DNA from: Propionibacteriaceae bacterium UBA6122
GTDB lineage: Bacteria; Actinomycetota; Actinomycetes; Propionibacteriales; Propionibacteriaceae
Assembly (NCBI GenBank): GCA_002428365.1
Contig: DIVW01000032.1
Span: 1-26,764 of the forward strand
Direction: 5' to 3'
DNA: 26,764 bases
This document shows, piece after piece, positions 15,286 through 22,405 of this stretch (the stretch's first letter is position 1; each line of letters begins with the position of its first letter). The position numbers and the translations under genes are program-made. The notes under the pieces were generated by a model. It was not told the origin of the DNA. It ran no database searches and worked only from the letters and a program-made list of their open reading frames with translations.

Positions 15286-15623
15286 TCAGAGCTGAAGATG
15301 CAACCGCAAGGCATCGTCGAGCGCAGCCATGAGCTGGGCGGGCACTCGTCCCACCACCGGGCCGAGGCGTTCCACCGAGACTGAGCGCACCTGTTCGGCT
15401 TGGGCTTTGGAATCCACCCGGACGCCAGTCTCGCTCGCTGGCAGCAGCACCTGAAACGGATAGACCTGTGCGACGTTGCTGGTGATCGGAACCACGGTGA
15501 CCACCCCGCGCCCGAGGCGTGCTGCGGTGGCGTTGGCATGGTCGTTGCTCACCACGACCGCGGGCCCGCGCTTGTTCGCTTCGCCACCTAGGGCTGGGTC
15601 GAGACTCGTGAGCCGGATCTCAA
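15286..15623 (-). pseudogene. mazF: MazF/PemK-type toxin lacking a usable start (probable 5' frameshift)
   Basis: The frame encodes a MazF-like endoribonuclease: EIRLTSLDPALGGEANKRGP, then AVVVSNDHANATAARLGRG, VVTVVPITSNV, and a normal C-terminus. No ATG, GTG or TTG occurs in that frame between the upstream in-frame TAG (near 15657) and a GTG at 15555, deep inside the conserved first strands. At the junction with mazE, a TTG overlapping the mazE stop (TTGA, 15623-15620) sits where the toxin should start. It is one base out of frame, and one inserted base after TTGAG would give M-R-I-R-L and restore a typical MazF. So a 1-base deletion, either real or a sequencing error, is likely. The GTG 15555 product would lack the first strand and loop. 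Confidence 0.7.
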
Positions 15624-15859
15624 CGCCCGGCCTCGCCGAGCCCGTGCGCTGCGGCTACTTCCCAAGCTTGAGCGTCGCCGGAGGCTTCCCACTCGCCCCA
15701 AGCAGCACCGTAGGCGTGTTCCAGCTCAGGGTTAGGGAGGTGCCTGATCGCCGCTTGGATGGCCGCGGAGCGTGACTTCAAGCCCAAATCCCGGGAGTAG
15801 GAATCCAGCGCAGCCACGTCGCTTTCCGACAGACTTACTCTCAGTTTCACCCGACCCAT
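15620..15859 (-). CDS. mazE: MazE-like RHH antitoxin
   Basis: This 79-residue protein has an RHH N-terminus (VKLRVSLSESDVAALDSYSR, then LKSRSAAIQAAIRHL). An acidic, Trp-bearing tail (AYGAAWGEWEASGDAQAWE) follows, typical of mycobacterial-type MazE proteins, whose tail occupies the MazF groove. The ATG follows a TACCCT -10 box (15871-15866 on the minus strand) by exactly 6 bases, so a leaderless message is likely. The antitoxin frame is intact even though the adjoining toxin lacks a start. Confidence 0.85.
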   Translation of the reverse strand: MGRVKLRVSLSESDVAALDSYSRDLGLKSRSAAIQAAIRHLPNPELEHAYGAAWGEWEASGDAQAWEVAAAHGLGEAGR

Positions 15860-15945
15860 GCCACCAGGGTAGAACCGCTGGCGCTACCCCCGGTTGCCGC
15901 AGTCACTCGAACCGCGTTGGCTAGTCGGTCCGGTTGGGTATTGCG

Positions 15946-16509
15946 TCAGAGTTCACGCCTGCGGAGCAGCGATCGGATCGCAAAGTCGCGCCGCAGACGC
16001 GGGTCAGTGAGGCCGTCAATGATCACCGCAGCGCCACACCAGTGAGCACCTGCCAGGGTCGTGATCGCGTGGGCGGCGAAGAGCTGCCCGCCGGTGTCGA
16101 TCCAATCGTCCACGAAGAGCACCCGGGCACCGGACGGGATCAGCCCGGCGGGTACGCCAAGTTCGAGATTCCGATCGCGGTAGTCGGGGGGCGTGTGCGC
16201 GGTCAGCCAGGAATCCCCGTCCGAATTTCGAGTTACTTCTTTGCGGAGCTCGACGAGCCCGATGCGCAGCTGGGTGGCAACCAGCGAGCCCAGCAAGGTG
16301 CCGCGCGATTGGGGTGCGATTACGAGTTCGGGTTTTTCGCCTGCGACGAGGTCAGCTAGGGCCGGGCCGAGACCCGCGAGCAGCTCGGGGTCACGAAACC
16401 AGCCGGATTGGCCGAACTCGCCCGGCCGATAGTGGTCCCGCAGGAGTTGACCGAATCCAGCAGGCGCGGCCTTGGGTCGTGGTCCCCGGTGCTTCATGGT
16501 CATCGCCAC
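15946..16509 (-). CDS. Phosphoribosyltransferase-like protein
   Basis: This 187-residue type I PRTase has the PRPP-binding loop VLFVDDWIDTGGQ (130-142), with two adjacent acids followed by the TGG phosphate loop. The ELVIAPQSRG segment (61-70) forms the preceding strand and loop. Overall it is closest in style to adenine phosphoribosyltransferase-like proteins, with a flexible loop around 92-110. The base acceptor cannot be told. Family members also occur as regulators or as parts of biosynthetic and defence clusters. The frame starts at a GTG (16509), and an ATG two codons later is equally possible. It stands alone between the MazEF and MntA-HepT modules, divergent from mntA. Confidence 0.8.
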   Translation of the reverse strand: MAMTMKHRGPRPKAAPAGFGQLLRDHYRPGEFGQSGWFRDPELLAGLGPALADLVAGEKPELVIAPQSRGTLLGSLVATQLRIGLVELRKEVTRNSDGDSWLTAHTPPDYRDRNLELGVPAGLIPSGARVLFVDDWIDTGGQLFAAHAITTLAGAHWCGAAVIIDGLTDPRLRRDFAIRSLLRRREL

Positions 16510-16612
16510 AGCATTCCATCTCGTTGGCGTGTAATCGTGTTGCAGATGACCGAAAGTCCCAGCTGCGTAGTGAACCTTTCCGGTTGCATCTGCACCCCCG
16601 TAGACTCGATGC

Positions 16613-16909
16613 GTGCTTATGACTGAGGTCGATCTCGAGCGCTTGCGCGAAGTGTGTGAGCGCTACGGAGTTGTGCGCCTGGACGTCTTCGGCTCCCTTG
16701 CTCGCGGCACCGCCAACACTGAAAGCGACATCGACCTGCTCTACACCCTCGCCCCAGGCACTCGGTTGGGGTGGGCGATTGAAGACCTGAGCGACGAACT
16801 GTCGGCGCTTCTTGGCCGACCCGTCGATCTCGTCTCTCGCCGAAGCCTGAACCTTCGCATCCGCGACCACATACTTGCCGAAGCTCAGCCCTTCTATGCC
16901 GCAGCGTGA
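16613..16909 (+). CDS. mntA: MntA-type nucleotidyltransferase antitoxin
   Basis: This 98-residue minimal nucleotidyltransferase has an exact GSX10DXD motif (GSLARGTANTESDID, roughly residues 27-41), the signature of MntA antitoxins, which AMPylate a tyrosine of the HepT toxin. A helix-rich second half (LSDELSALLGRPVDLVSR) follows the usual MNT layout. The GTG at 16613 is 6 bases after a TAGACT -10 box (16601-16606), suggesting a leaderless start. An ATG two codons later is the alternative. HepT begins 14 bases before the end of this gene, so they are coupled. Confidence 0.92.
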   Translation: MLMTEVDLERLREVCERYGVVRLDVFGSLARGTANTESDIDLLYTLAPGTRLGWAIEDLSDELSALLGRPVDLVSRRSLNLRIRDHILAEAQPFYAAA

Positions 16910-17240
16910 GGTTCTCCTACTCGGCGAGATGGTCGACGCCGCCGAGCAAGCGCAACTCCTAGCCTCTGGACGCGACGTGGCAGACCTCGAGTCTGATCGG
17001 CAACGCCGCGACGCGCTTCTGTGGAACTTCACCGTGCTGGGCGAGGCTGCGGCTCAACTGCCCGACGACTTCAAGGCTGCCCATCCCGACGTGAACTGGG
17101 CCAGGCCGAGCCAGCTACGAAACCGGATCGTGCATGGTTACTGGTCAATCGATCTGGAGATCCTGCACGCCACTGCGGTTGATGACCTGCCAACCTTCGT
17201 CGCACAGTTGCGCCTGGTCCTGAACGCCATCGGCTCGTAG
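16896..17240 (+). CDS. hepT: HepT-type HEPN ribonuclease toxin
   Basis: The ATG at 16896 gives 114 residues. The HEPN catalytic signature Rx4HxY is present as RNRIVHGY, with the arginine, histidine and target tyrosine all kept. The helix before it (LLWNFTVLGEAAAQLP) and the one after (IDLEILHATAVDDLPTF) match the DUF86/HepT fold. The toxin cleaves RNA, commonly tRNA, and is neutralised by AMPylation of the tyrosine by MntA. The frame could extend seven codons upstream, but the start inside mntA is the usual arrangement. The module appears intact. Confidence 0.93.
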   Translation: MPQREVLLLGEMVDAAEQAQLLASGRDVADLESDRQRRDALLWNFTVLGEAAAQLPDDFKAAHPDVNWARPSQLRNRIVHGYWSIDLEILHATAVDDLPTFVAQLRLVLNAIGS

Positions 17241-17679
17241 CGGTCCCTGGGACTCGCCCGGCATTCGGCTGGCGGTTCGACCCGTCCCCGTCGCAGCGGG
17301 AACCTGAGATCCACGGAAGAATGTCCGGCGACATTGACTCGACCCAAGGCGGTGATTACCCTGGAAACAAGCATCGAAATACGCCATCCTGGGTAAATCG
17401 ATTGGCTTCACAACGCTAACCCACCCCATCGGTCAGCCACAAGACTCTTTACCTTCATTCCGGGCGACGTCGTCGCGGGAGTCAGAGGAGACTCTCGGTG
17501 TGATTGACACGCTGCCGGCTGGCGAGACTCCCCAACTTGCCTTGTCACAGCCAAGTCGTCCGGCTCGCAGGTAAGGTGCCGCCTGCCCCTGCTGTTCGCC
17601 TCATAAACCCAAAGGGTGCCAGCTCACTAACCCTCACTCCATAACCATAAACAACACCCCTGCCTTCTATCGAAGGCCA
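17241..17679. other. Intergenic region before the aerolysin-like gene
   Basis: About 440 bases carry no supported gene. Frames through it lack start signals. The last 80 bases before the toxin-like gene are notably AT-richer (ATAACCATAAAC) and probably contain its promoter, but I cannot fix -10 and -35 boxes. No RNA gene was recognised. Confidence 0.45.
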
Positions 17680-18477
17680 ATGGAAAGTGAGCAGAAAATG
17701 AGCGTTCGAGATTTGGCCGTGGAATTTTGCCGGAGCTTTTCGACGGTAATGGCCGCCGACAAAGACAGCTTCCTGGCCCGCATCAACGACAACAAGCTGG
17801 GTGCACTGCTCGGCGCTGCGGCGCCCATCGTGGACTTCGGGCGGGTCCTCGATCTGGACTTCCGCTCTGCTCGCGAAATGGCCCAGATCACCAACTTCAC
17901 CTACTCCGAGCTGCATGACATCCCAACCCCAGTGATCGCCTACGACGCCACCTGCCGCAATGAGAGTGCCACCGCCTCGCAAGACGTGGAGATTTCCTAC
18001 GCCAAGGAACTGTCGGAGAGCTACAACTTCTCCTTCTCCGAAGAAATCAAGCTCGGCGCCAAGGCATCCTTCAAAGCCGGCCTGCCATTTATCGGTGAAG
18101 CCCGCACCGAAATCTGGGGCGAGATCAGCGCTGGCGCGACCCAGGGTTGGTCGAAAACTGAGACCAGGACGTGGACCGGCAAAATCACCGTGCACCTCGC
18201 CGCTGGCGATTCGGCGCACATCGAGGTGGCCATCAGCAATGACACCATCAATTCCGGGTTCAACGCCCAAGCCGTGCTGGCGCCCGGAGTCTGGCTCATG
18301 GTCCACGGGTACACCACCCCCGACCACTCCTCAGGAGTGGACTGCTGGCTGCTGGTCGACGCCGTCTTCACCAATGACGAGATCGAGGCAGCGGCCGTCC
18401 CGATCTCCGGGCATTTCAAGGGCGTCGAGGGCGTGAGCATGAGCTCGAAGACCACGCCGCTGTCAGCCCTGAACTGA
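17680..18477 (+). CDS. Aerolysin/ETX-MTX2-like beta-pore-forming protein
   Basis: This 265-residue protein has a helical N-terminal part (1-75). A long run of Ser/Thr-rich alternating strands (about 103-190) follows, with an order familiar from aerolysin-family toxins: SYNFSFSEEIKLGAKASFKA, then LPFIGEARTEIWGEISAG, then TQGWSKTETRTWTGKITVHL and a turn before IEVAIS. In such toxins the central strands form the membrane-inserting hairpin. A C-terminal beta part follows. No secretion signal is present. Export would need another route, or the protein works inside the cell or on lysis. The ATG at 17680 has GAAGG just upstream; ATG 17698 is the alternative. It sits between toxin-antitoxin modules, followed by a hairpin terminator. 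Fold assignment is by pattern only. Confidence 0.65.
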   Translation: MESEQKMSVRDLAVEFCRSFSTVMAADKDSFLARINDNKLGALLGAAAPIVDFGRVLDLDFRSAREMAQITNFTYSELHDIPTPVIAYDATCRNESATASQDVEISYAKELSESYNFSFSEEIKLGAKASFKAGLPFIGEARTEIWGEISAGATQGWSKTETRTWTGKITVHLAAGDSAHIEVAISNDTINSGFNAQAVLAPGVWLMVHGYTTPDHSSGVDCWLLVDAVFTNDEIEAAAVPISGHFKGVEGVSMSSKTTPLSALN

Positions 18478-18487
18478 GTTCAGCGCT

Positions 18488-18530
18488 GGGGACGGTTCCG
18501 ACTTGCGCAGCGCATATTGGAACCGTCCCC
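18488..18530 (+). terminator. Hairpin from paired GGGGACGGTTCC repeats
   Basis: GGGGACGGTTCC (18488-18499) and its exact complement GGAACCGTCCCC (18519-18530) flank a 19-base loop, beginning 11 bases after the aerolysin-like stop and lying between convergent genes. It belongs to the same repeat family as 21541-21630 and 24003-24094. It likely works as a bidirectional terminator. Confidence 0.65.
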
Positions 18531-18558
18531 GCCTGCGCCGGTTGGCCGGGCTCGCCGA

Positions 18559-19002
18559 TCAGCCGCGTCGCACAGCAGTGCTGGCCGCGAAAACCTGCCG
18601 TACCGCGGCCAAATCAGACCCCCGAGTGCGCATCAACCGTCCGCGTGAATTCGCGTCCAACTCGGCCGGAGTGATTACCACCAGCCGAATGCCATGGGAC
18701 GGAATCAGCTCGTCGCGACGAGCGTCATAGATCACCCGCTGCAAGCCGCGATGCACCCCGCTCACTGTGAGGCGATCAAGCTTGTCGAAATGCGGGACGG
18801 GCCGTCCGTGCTGCAACTCCCGGTACTCCACGACGATGCTGGCCGCTGGCCAATACCCGTCCACCGGCAGCCGCACTCGCCGGCCCGACTTGCCAGGGTC
18901 GCCGAGCAACCAATCGAAACGATGCTGGCGCAATCCGCGCTCCCCCAGCACCTCGTCACACAAGTCGAGCACGTAATACTCGTCGCTGGATTCGCGGCCC
19001 AT
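18559..19002 (-). CDS. PD-(D/E)XK-like putative nuclease
   Basis: From the ATG at 19002 this is 147 residues. The core reads LPVDGYWP (D48), then SIVVEYRELQHGRP (E59, R61), then a helix (FDKLDRLTVSGVHRGLQRVIYDARRDELIP) and a last strand (GIRLVVI). This resembles the small Vsr-like restriction-endonuclease fold, with D48 and E59 as metal ligands and E-x-R where E-x-K would be usual. No partner methylase is visible. A TACGGT -10 box ends 6 bases before this ATG. The longer frame from a GTG at 19056 overlaps the HEPN remnant and looks non-native. It could act on nucleic acid in defence or repair, but activity is inference. Confidence 0.55.
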   Translation of the reverse strand: MGRESSDEYYVLDLCDEVLGERGLRQHRFDWLLGDPGKSGRRVRLPVDGYWPAASIVVEYRELQHGRPVPHFDKLDRLTVSGVHRGLQRVIYDARRDELIPSHGIRLVVITPAELDANSRGRLMRTRGSDLAAVRQVFAASTAVRRG

Positions 19003-19030
19003 GCCAGCACCGTAGCGGGAGGGCCGCACC

Positions 19031-19117
19031 TCACGCCGTGAGCCGTGCGAGCTCACCCCGAATGCGGTCGAGGTGATGCAAGGCGTCGGCCAACACCTCG
19101 GCCGAAGTCCTGCTCAC
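19031..19117 (-). pseudogene. Truncated HEPN-like toxin stub (28 codons)
   Basis: A GTG overlaps the stop of the HTH-nucleotidyltransferase gene (GTGA) and opens a frame reading MSRTSAEVLADALHHLDRIR, then GELARLTA and a stop. This looks like the first helix of the HEPN partners that normally follow such antitoxins. The remaining 80 or more residues, including the Rx4-6H site, are absent. Either the toxin was deleted down to this stub, or this is a small coupled peptide. Confidence 0.45.
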
Positions 19118-19584
19118 AGCGGTACGGCCTCGGTGAGCACCCGTTCACGCAGGTGCGGCTTCAGCGCCGAATCCGGCATCAAGTCGACAGCAACACCCAC
19201 GACATGGCTGATGTCGCGCTCCAAGCGTCCCAACTGCATCAGGCTCAGCGGCCGGGACGCGGTGAACAACAAGTCGATATCGGAGCCGTCCTGATCCTGC
19301 CCGGTGGCAACCGAGCCAAAGACGCGTACGTTGCCACCGCCGGCCTCACCCACCAACTGCTGGATGACCCCGGCCTGCTCCCGCAGCCGCCGGGCCAATG
19401 GCGAGGTGCCGTGAAATCGCAACAGGCGCGAGACCTCGGGTTGGCTGCGCCCGATCTCGGCCGCGATCTGGGTCTGCGTCATGCCCGCTGCGGACGCGGC
19501 CCGAACAGCCTGCACCAGCTCGTCGCGGGCTTGCCGGACAGTCGCGTCACATCGATGCGCAATCTGCGCCAAGGACTCCGTCAT
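19114..19584 (-). CDS. HTH-nucleotidyltransferase antitoxin (MNT fused to helix-turn-helix)
   Basis: This 156-residue fusion has an N-terminal helix-turn-helix (GMTQTQIAAEIGRSQPEVSRLL, about 34-55) that should bind DNA. A minimal nucleotidyltransferase domain follows, with an exact GSX10DXD motif (GSVATGQDQDGSDID). Such proteins serve as autoregulated antitoxins of HEPN toxins. The partner is reduced to a stub immediately downstream, so this antitoxin may be orphaned. A TATAGT box on the minus strand ends 6 bases before the ATG, within an unusually AT-rich block that probably also holds its operator. Confidence 0.85.
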   Translation of the reverse strand: MTESLAQIAHRCDATVRQARDELVQAVRAASAAGMTQTQIAAEIGRSQPEVSRLLRFHGTSPLARRLREQAGVIQQLVGEAGGGNVRVFGSVATGQDQDGSDIDLLFTASRPLSLMQLGRLERDISHVVGVAVDLMPDSALKPHLRERVLTEAVPL

Positions 19585-19617
19585 TTCACGACTATAATAT
19601 CTGCTATATCAATACCT
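19585..19617 (-). promoter_or_regulatory. AT-rich promoter/operator of the HTH-MNT gene
   Basis: About 30 bases of A/T-rich DNA stand out from the surrounding G+C. The minus strand carries two GATAT copies separated by AGCA, then TATAGT 6 bases before the ATG. The repeated GATAT elements are candidate contact sites for the gene's own HTH domain. Confidence 0.55.
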
Positions 19618-19698
19618 TCTCCCAGCGGGCGCGGCCCGCCATTTGGGTTGACCTTCACGTTGCGGCAAGGTTTTCACTGAGGGACGGAGGTGGTTGAG

Positions 19699-20379
19699 AT
19701 GACCCAGGATGGAATCGAAGACGTTGTCGACCGGCTGAAGGCTGCCCTGCAGGCCGAGCCTGCCTCAGCCCGACTGCAGACGGCGCTGGCCGCAGGGCTG
19801 CGTCCCAACGACCGCTACATCGACCCTCTGGTCGAGCGGTTCACCGTCGAGCCGGACTTCTTCGTGCGCGACATGATCACCTGGGCGCTGATTCAGCACG
19901 ACCCCACGCTCACGCTCGAGCGCGTTCTGCCCGAGCTCGGTTCGGTCTTCCCGCAGGCCCGGAGCCAGGCGCTGCACACGCTGTCCAAGATCGGTGATCA
20001 GCGCGCCTGGCCGGCCATCACCACCGAACTGTTGCTCGACGCCGAGGACGAAGTAGCTCGGACGGCTTGGCGTGCGGCGGCCACGCTAGTGCCGGACGGC
20101 GAAGAAGCAGCGCTGGCCGAGACGCTGTCGACGCAGTTCGCCCGGGGCGACCGCACCACCCAGCGCAGCCTCAGTCGCGCCCTGGCCGCCCTCGGCGACG
20201 TCGCCACCCCGGTGATCAAGAAGGCGAAGCGGCGCCGCAACCCCGCCGTCCGCGCGCACGCGATCGCCACCCAGAACCTGATCAAGAACCCCGACGCCGG
20301 CTTCGACGTGGCCATCGAGGCTGCCCAACGGATCGTCGCGCTGCGCGGGGCCCCGCTAGTCGAGCACGTCGAGAATTAG
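19699..20379 (+). CDS. HEAT-repeat protein
   Basis: This protein of about 226 residues is made of paired helices in HEAT/PBS-lyase-like repeats. Examples are RDMITWALIQHD, then PQARSQALHTLSKIGDQRAW, EVARTAWRAAATLVPDGEE, TQRSLSRALAALGD and PAVRAHAIATQNLIKNP. It is soluble with no catalytic motif, so it most likely mediates protein contacts. The ATG at 19699 is used because GGAGG sits 8 bases upstream. The GTG at 19690 begins inside that ribosome-binding site. It converges with the TfoX-like gene, 27 bases away. Its partner is unknown. Confidence 0.8.
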   Translation: MTQDGIEDVVDRLKAALQAEPASARLQTALAAGLRPNDRYIDPLVERFTVEPDFFVRDMITWALIQHDPTLTLERVLPELGSVFPQARSQALHTLSKIGDQRAWPAITTELLLDAEDEVARTAWRAAATLVPDGEEAALAETLSTQFARGDRTTQRSLSRALAALGDVATPVIKKAKRRRNPAVRAHAIATQNLIKNPDAGFDVAIEAAQRIVALRGAPLVEHVEN

Positions 20380-20406
20380 CCGCTCAGGACTGGCCAACCG
20401 AGCCGG

Positions 20407-20667
20407 CTAGCGGCCCACTGACCGCACGTGCGCGGTCAGCTCGGCGCGAAGCTCATCGGGCAGGTGATGCCAGCGGACGCCCCGAATGGCACCTTCGAGG
20501 GCAAACAGGCTGCTGCAGCAGTCAAAGAGCCCGGCCGCGCGCAACAACTCCCAAGCCTCAATGGAGCCGCGGTCCACCAATTCGTCCAGGCTCGGAATGC
20601 CTACCTGGCGCAGGCCAGCAGCAAGCTTGGGTCCGACGTTGACCACTTGCTCCAGTTCTTCAGTCAT
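20407..20667 (-). CDS. TfoX C-terminal domain-like protein
   Basis: This 86-residue protein resembles the TfoX/Sxy C-terminal domain. It opens with NVGPKLAAGLRQVGI, a helix-hairpin-helix-like segment, and ends with CCSSLFALEGAIRGVRWHHL. Free-standing versions are common and their function is not established, so no competence role is implied. The ATG at 20667 has AAAGG 8 bases upstream. An ATG at 20673 overlaps the preceding stop as TGATG and is also possible. It is coupled to the CPBP gene. Confidence 0.85.
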   Translation of the reverse strand: MTEELEQVVNVGPKLAAGLRQVGIPSLDELVDRGSIEAWELLRAAGLFDCCSSLFALEGAIRGVRWHHLPDELRAELTAHVRSVGR

Positions 20668-20672
20668 CCCCA

Positions 20673-21503
20673 TCACCTTTCTGGACGCTCAGCGGCGGCG
20701 GCTGGTTGGTGGTCGCGGTAGCGCCGCTCCAGCACGAAGACGGCAGCCCAGGCCATCGCGGCGGTGACGATCGTGAACGGTGAGGCGGGGAAGATCAGCA
20801 TCAGCGCGAAGTTGGCCGTGTTGTTGAGGGCATGCAGCAGGGCGACCAGCGCGATCGAGTTGCTTTGCTCATAGACCAGGCCGGTGATCCAGGCCATCGC
20901 GACGATGCTCGCGGTGAAGCCAGCAATCGTGAAGATCATCACGAAGCCGAGCTGCCAGTACAGGATGACCATGAGCGGGTAATGCCAGGCCGCCCAGATG
21001 AGCCCGACCTTCCAAGCCGCTCCCCACAGGGTGGACTCGTTTCGCCGCAGTGTCGGCTGTAAATAGCCGCGCCAACCGAACTCTTCAGTGCCGCTGGTGA
21101 CCAGGTTCGAGGCCAGGTACGTCGCTATTGCTCCGAGCGCGACGCTGGCCGAAATCCCCGCCGCTGGCACACCGCTGGCCGCGGTGAGCACGAAAGCCGG
21201 GACGACTAACACGATGGGCACCAAGACTGCGATGAGCACGCTTTGCCGAGTGGGCCGACCCCACACGGGACGGTATTGACGGGCAGCTAGATAGCCGAGC
21301 AGCGGGCCGAACACGGCCAGATCGAACATCAGCTGCGGTAGGAAGCCGGGCGAACCAGCCCGTCCAGCGAGGCTGAAGACCGTTCCGCTGGTGCTGATCG
21401 GCGTCTGCTGCACGAGTCCGAGCCACCAGCCACCGATCCAGAGCGCCCACGTCCAGCCAAAGGCGATCACCAAATAGACCACAGTGCGCGTACGTCCGGT
21501 CAC
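20673..21503 (-). CDS. CPBP-family intramembrane metalloprotease
   Basis: This is a polytopic membrane protein of about 276 residues with seven or eight hydrophobic segments. It has the CPBP (Abi/CAAX-protease-like) motifs EEFGWRGYL (two Glu and Arg), WAAWHYPL (His) and LLHALNNT (His and Asn), which form the glutamate/histidine metal site within the membrane. Bacterial members process prenylated or peptide substrates, often linked to bacteriocin immunity, but the substrate here is unknown. I prefer the GTG at 21503, because TAGCAT lies 7 bases upstream. The ATG at 21539 gives a longer, Arg-rich start. It precedes the TfoX-like gene. Confidence 0.88.
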   Translation of the reverse strand: MTGRTRTVVYLVIAFGWTWALWIGGWWLGLVQQTPISTSGTVFSLAGRAGSPGFLPQLMFDLAVFGPLLGYLAARQYRPVWGRPTRQSVLIAVLVPIVLVVPAFVLTAASGVPAAGISASVALGAIATYLASNLVTSGTEEFGWRGYLQPTLRRNESTLWGAAWKVGLIWAAWHYPLMVILYWQLGFVMIFTIAGFTASIVAMAWITGLVYEQSNSIALVALLHALNNTANFALMLIFPASPFTIVTAAMAWAAVFVLERRYRDHQPAAAAERPER

Positions 21504-21540
21504 GCCAAGGATGCTAGCCGCGTTCCGCCGTCGCCGCATC

Positions 21541-21630
21541 GGGTCCGTCCCCGTGAGCTGCTCATGGGAACCGTCCCCGGTGAGCAGCTCACGGGGACGG
21601 TTCCTCCGCGCGGCTCAGGGGGACGGACCC
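21541..21630. repeat. Nested inverted repeats of the GGGGACGGTTCC family
   Basis: Three perfect 12-base pairs nest inside one another: GGGTCCGTCCCC (21541-21552) with GGGGACGGACCC (21619-21630), GTGAGCTGCTCA (21553-21564) with TGAGCAGCTCAC (21581-21592), and GGAACCGTCCCC (21567-21578) with GGGGACGGTTCC (21593-21604). The second and third are interleaved, so only one of them can pair at a time. It is a likely terminator of the ABC operon. Confidence 0.7.
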
Positions 21631-21643
21631 TGCAGCGCGGTGG

Positions 21644-22405
21644 CTAGGAGATCTTGCGGCGATAGGTCACGATCGCCAGGGCGTAGGCGACGACCAGGAT
21701 GCCGACACACCAGGCCAAGGCGATCCAGAGGTCGGCCCCGACCGGCTGACCTGCAAGCAGGTCGCGAATCGAGTTGACGATCGAGGTCACCGGCTGGTTC
21801 TCGGCGAACCAGCGCACCGGGCCGGGCATGGTCTCGGTGGGCACGAAAGCCGAGCTGATGAACGGCAGGAAGATCAGCGGGTAGGAGAACGCACTCGCCC
21901 CGTCCACGGTCTTCGCACTGAGGCCCGCGATCACCGCGAGCCAGGTCAGCGCGACAGTGAACAGGATCAGGATGCCGGTCACCGCGAGCCACGCCAGGAC
22001 GCCGACCCCCGAGCGGAAGCCCATGAGCAGGGCTACCAGCACGACCACCAGCAGCGAGATCAGGTTGGCCACCAGCGAGGTCAGGACGTGCGCCCACAGC
22101 ACCGCCGACCGAGCGATCGGCATCGAGTGGAACCGTTCGAAGATGCCGCCCTGCAGATCAAGGAAGAGGCGATACGCGGTGTAAGCGATGCCGGAGGCGA
22201 TGGTGATCAACAAGATGCCGGGCAGCAGATAAGCGACATAGGAATCCGTGCCGGCGCTGATCGCGCCACCGAACACGTAAACGAACAGCAGCATCATCGC
22301 GATCGGCGTGACCACGGTCGTGAGGATCGTGTCGAGGCTGCGCGTGACGTGCTTCAGGGATCGTCCGGTGAGCACGGCGGTGTCGCCGAAGAAATGGTTG
22401 GTCAT
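21644..22405 (-). CDS. ABC-2 type exporter permease (DrrB-like)
   Basis: This protein of about 253 residues has six hydrophobic segments and the ABC-2 layout: a cytoplasmic start, LLFVYVFGGAI, the central ERFHSMPIARSAVLWAHVL motif near the coupling helix, and FLPFISSAFVPTETMPGPVRWFAENQPVT before the last segment. It pairs with the ATPase upstream to export hydrophobic compounds or drugs, as in DrrAB. The ATG at 22405 has AAGGAG 5 bases upstream and overlaps the ATPase stop as TGATG. The substrate is unknown. Confidence 0.93.
   Translation of the reverse strand: MTNHFFGDTAVLTGRSLKHVTRSLDTILTTVVTPIAMMLLFVYVFGGAISAGTDSYVAYLLPGILLITIASGIAYTAYRLFLDLQGGIFERFHSMPIARSAVLWAHVLTSLVANLISLLVVVLVALLMGFRSGVGVLAWLAVTGILILFTVALTWLAVIAGLSAKTVDGASAFSYPLIFLPFISSAFVPTETMPGPVRWFAENQPVTSIVNSIRDLLAGQPVGADLWIALAWCVGILVVAYALAIVTYRRKIS

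Noticed and set aside
17145..17429. Minus-strand frame between hepT and the aerolysin-like gene
   Set aside because: It overlaps hepT, has no start signal, and resembles no protein I know. It may be part of a genomic repeat, but that cannot be judged here.
5254..19617. Integrative element or prophage spanning the accessory island
   Set aside because: No integrase, transposase, tRNA end or flanking direct repeats were seen, so only an accessory island is claimed.
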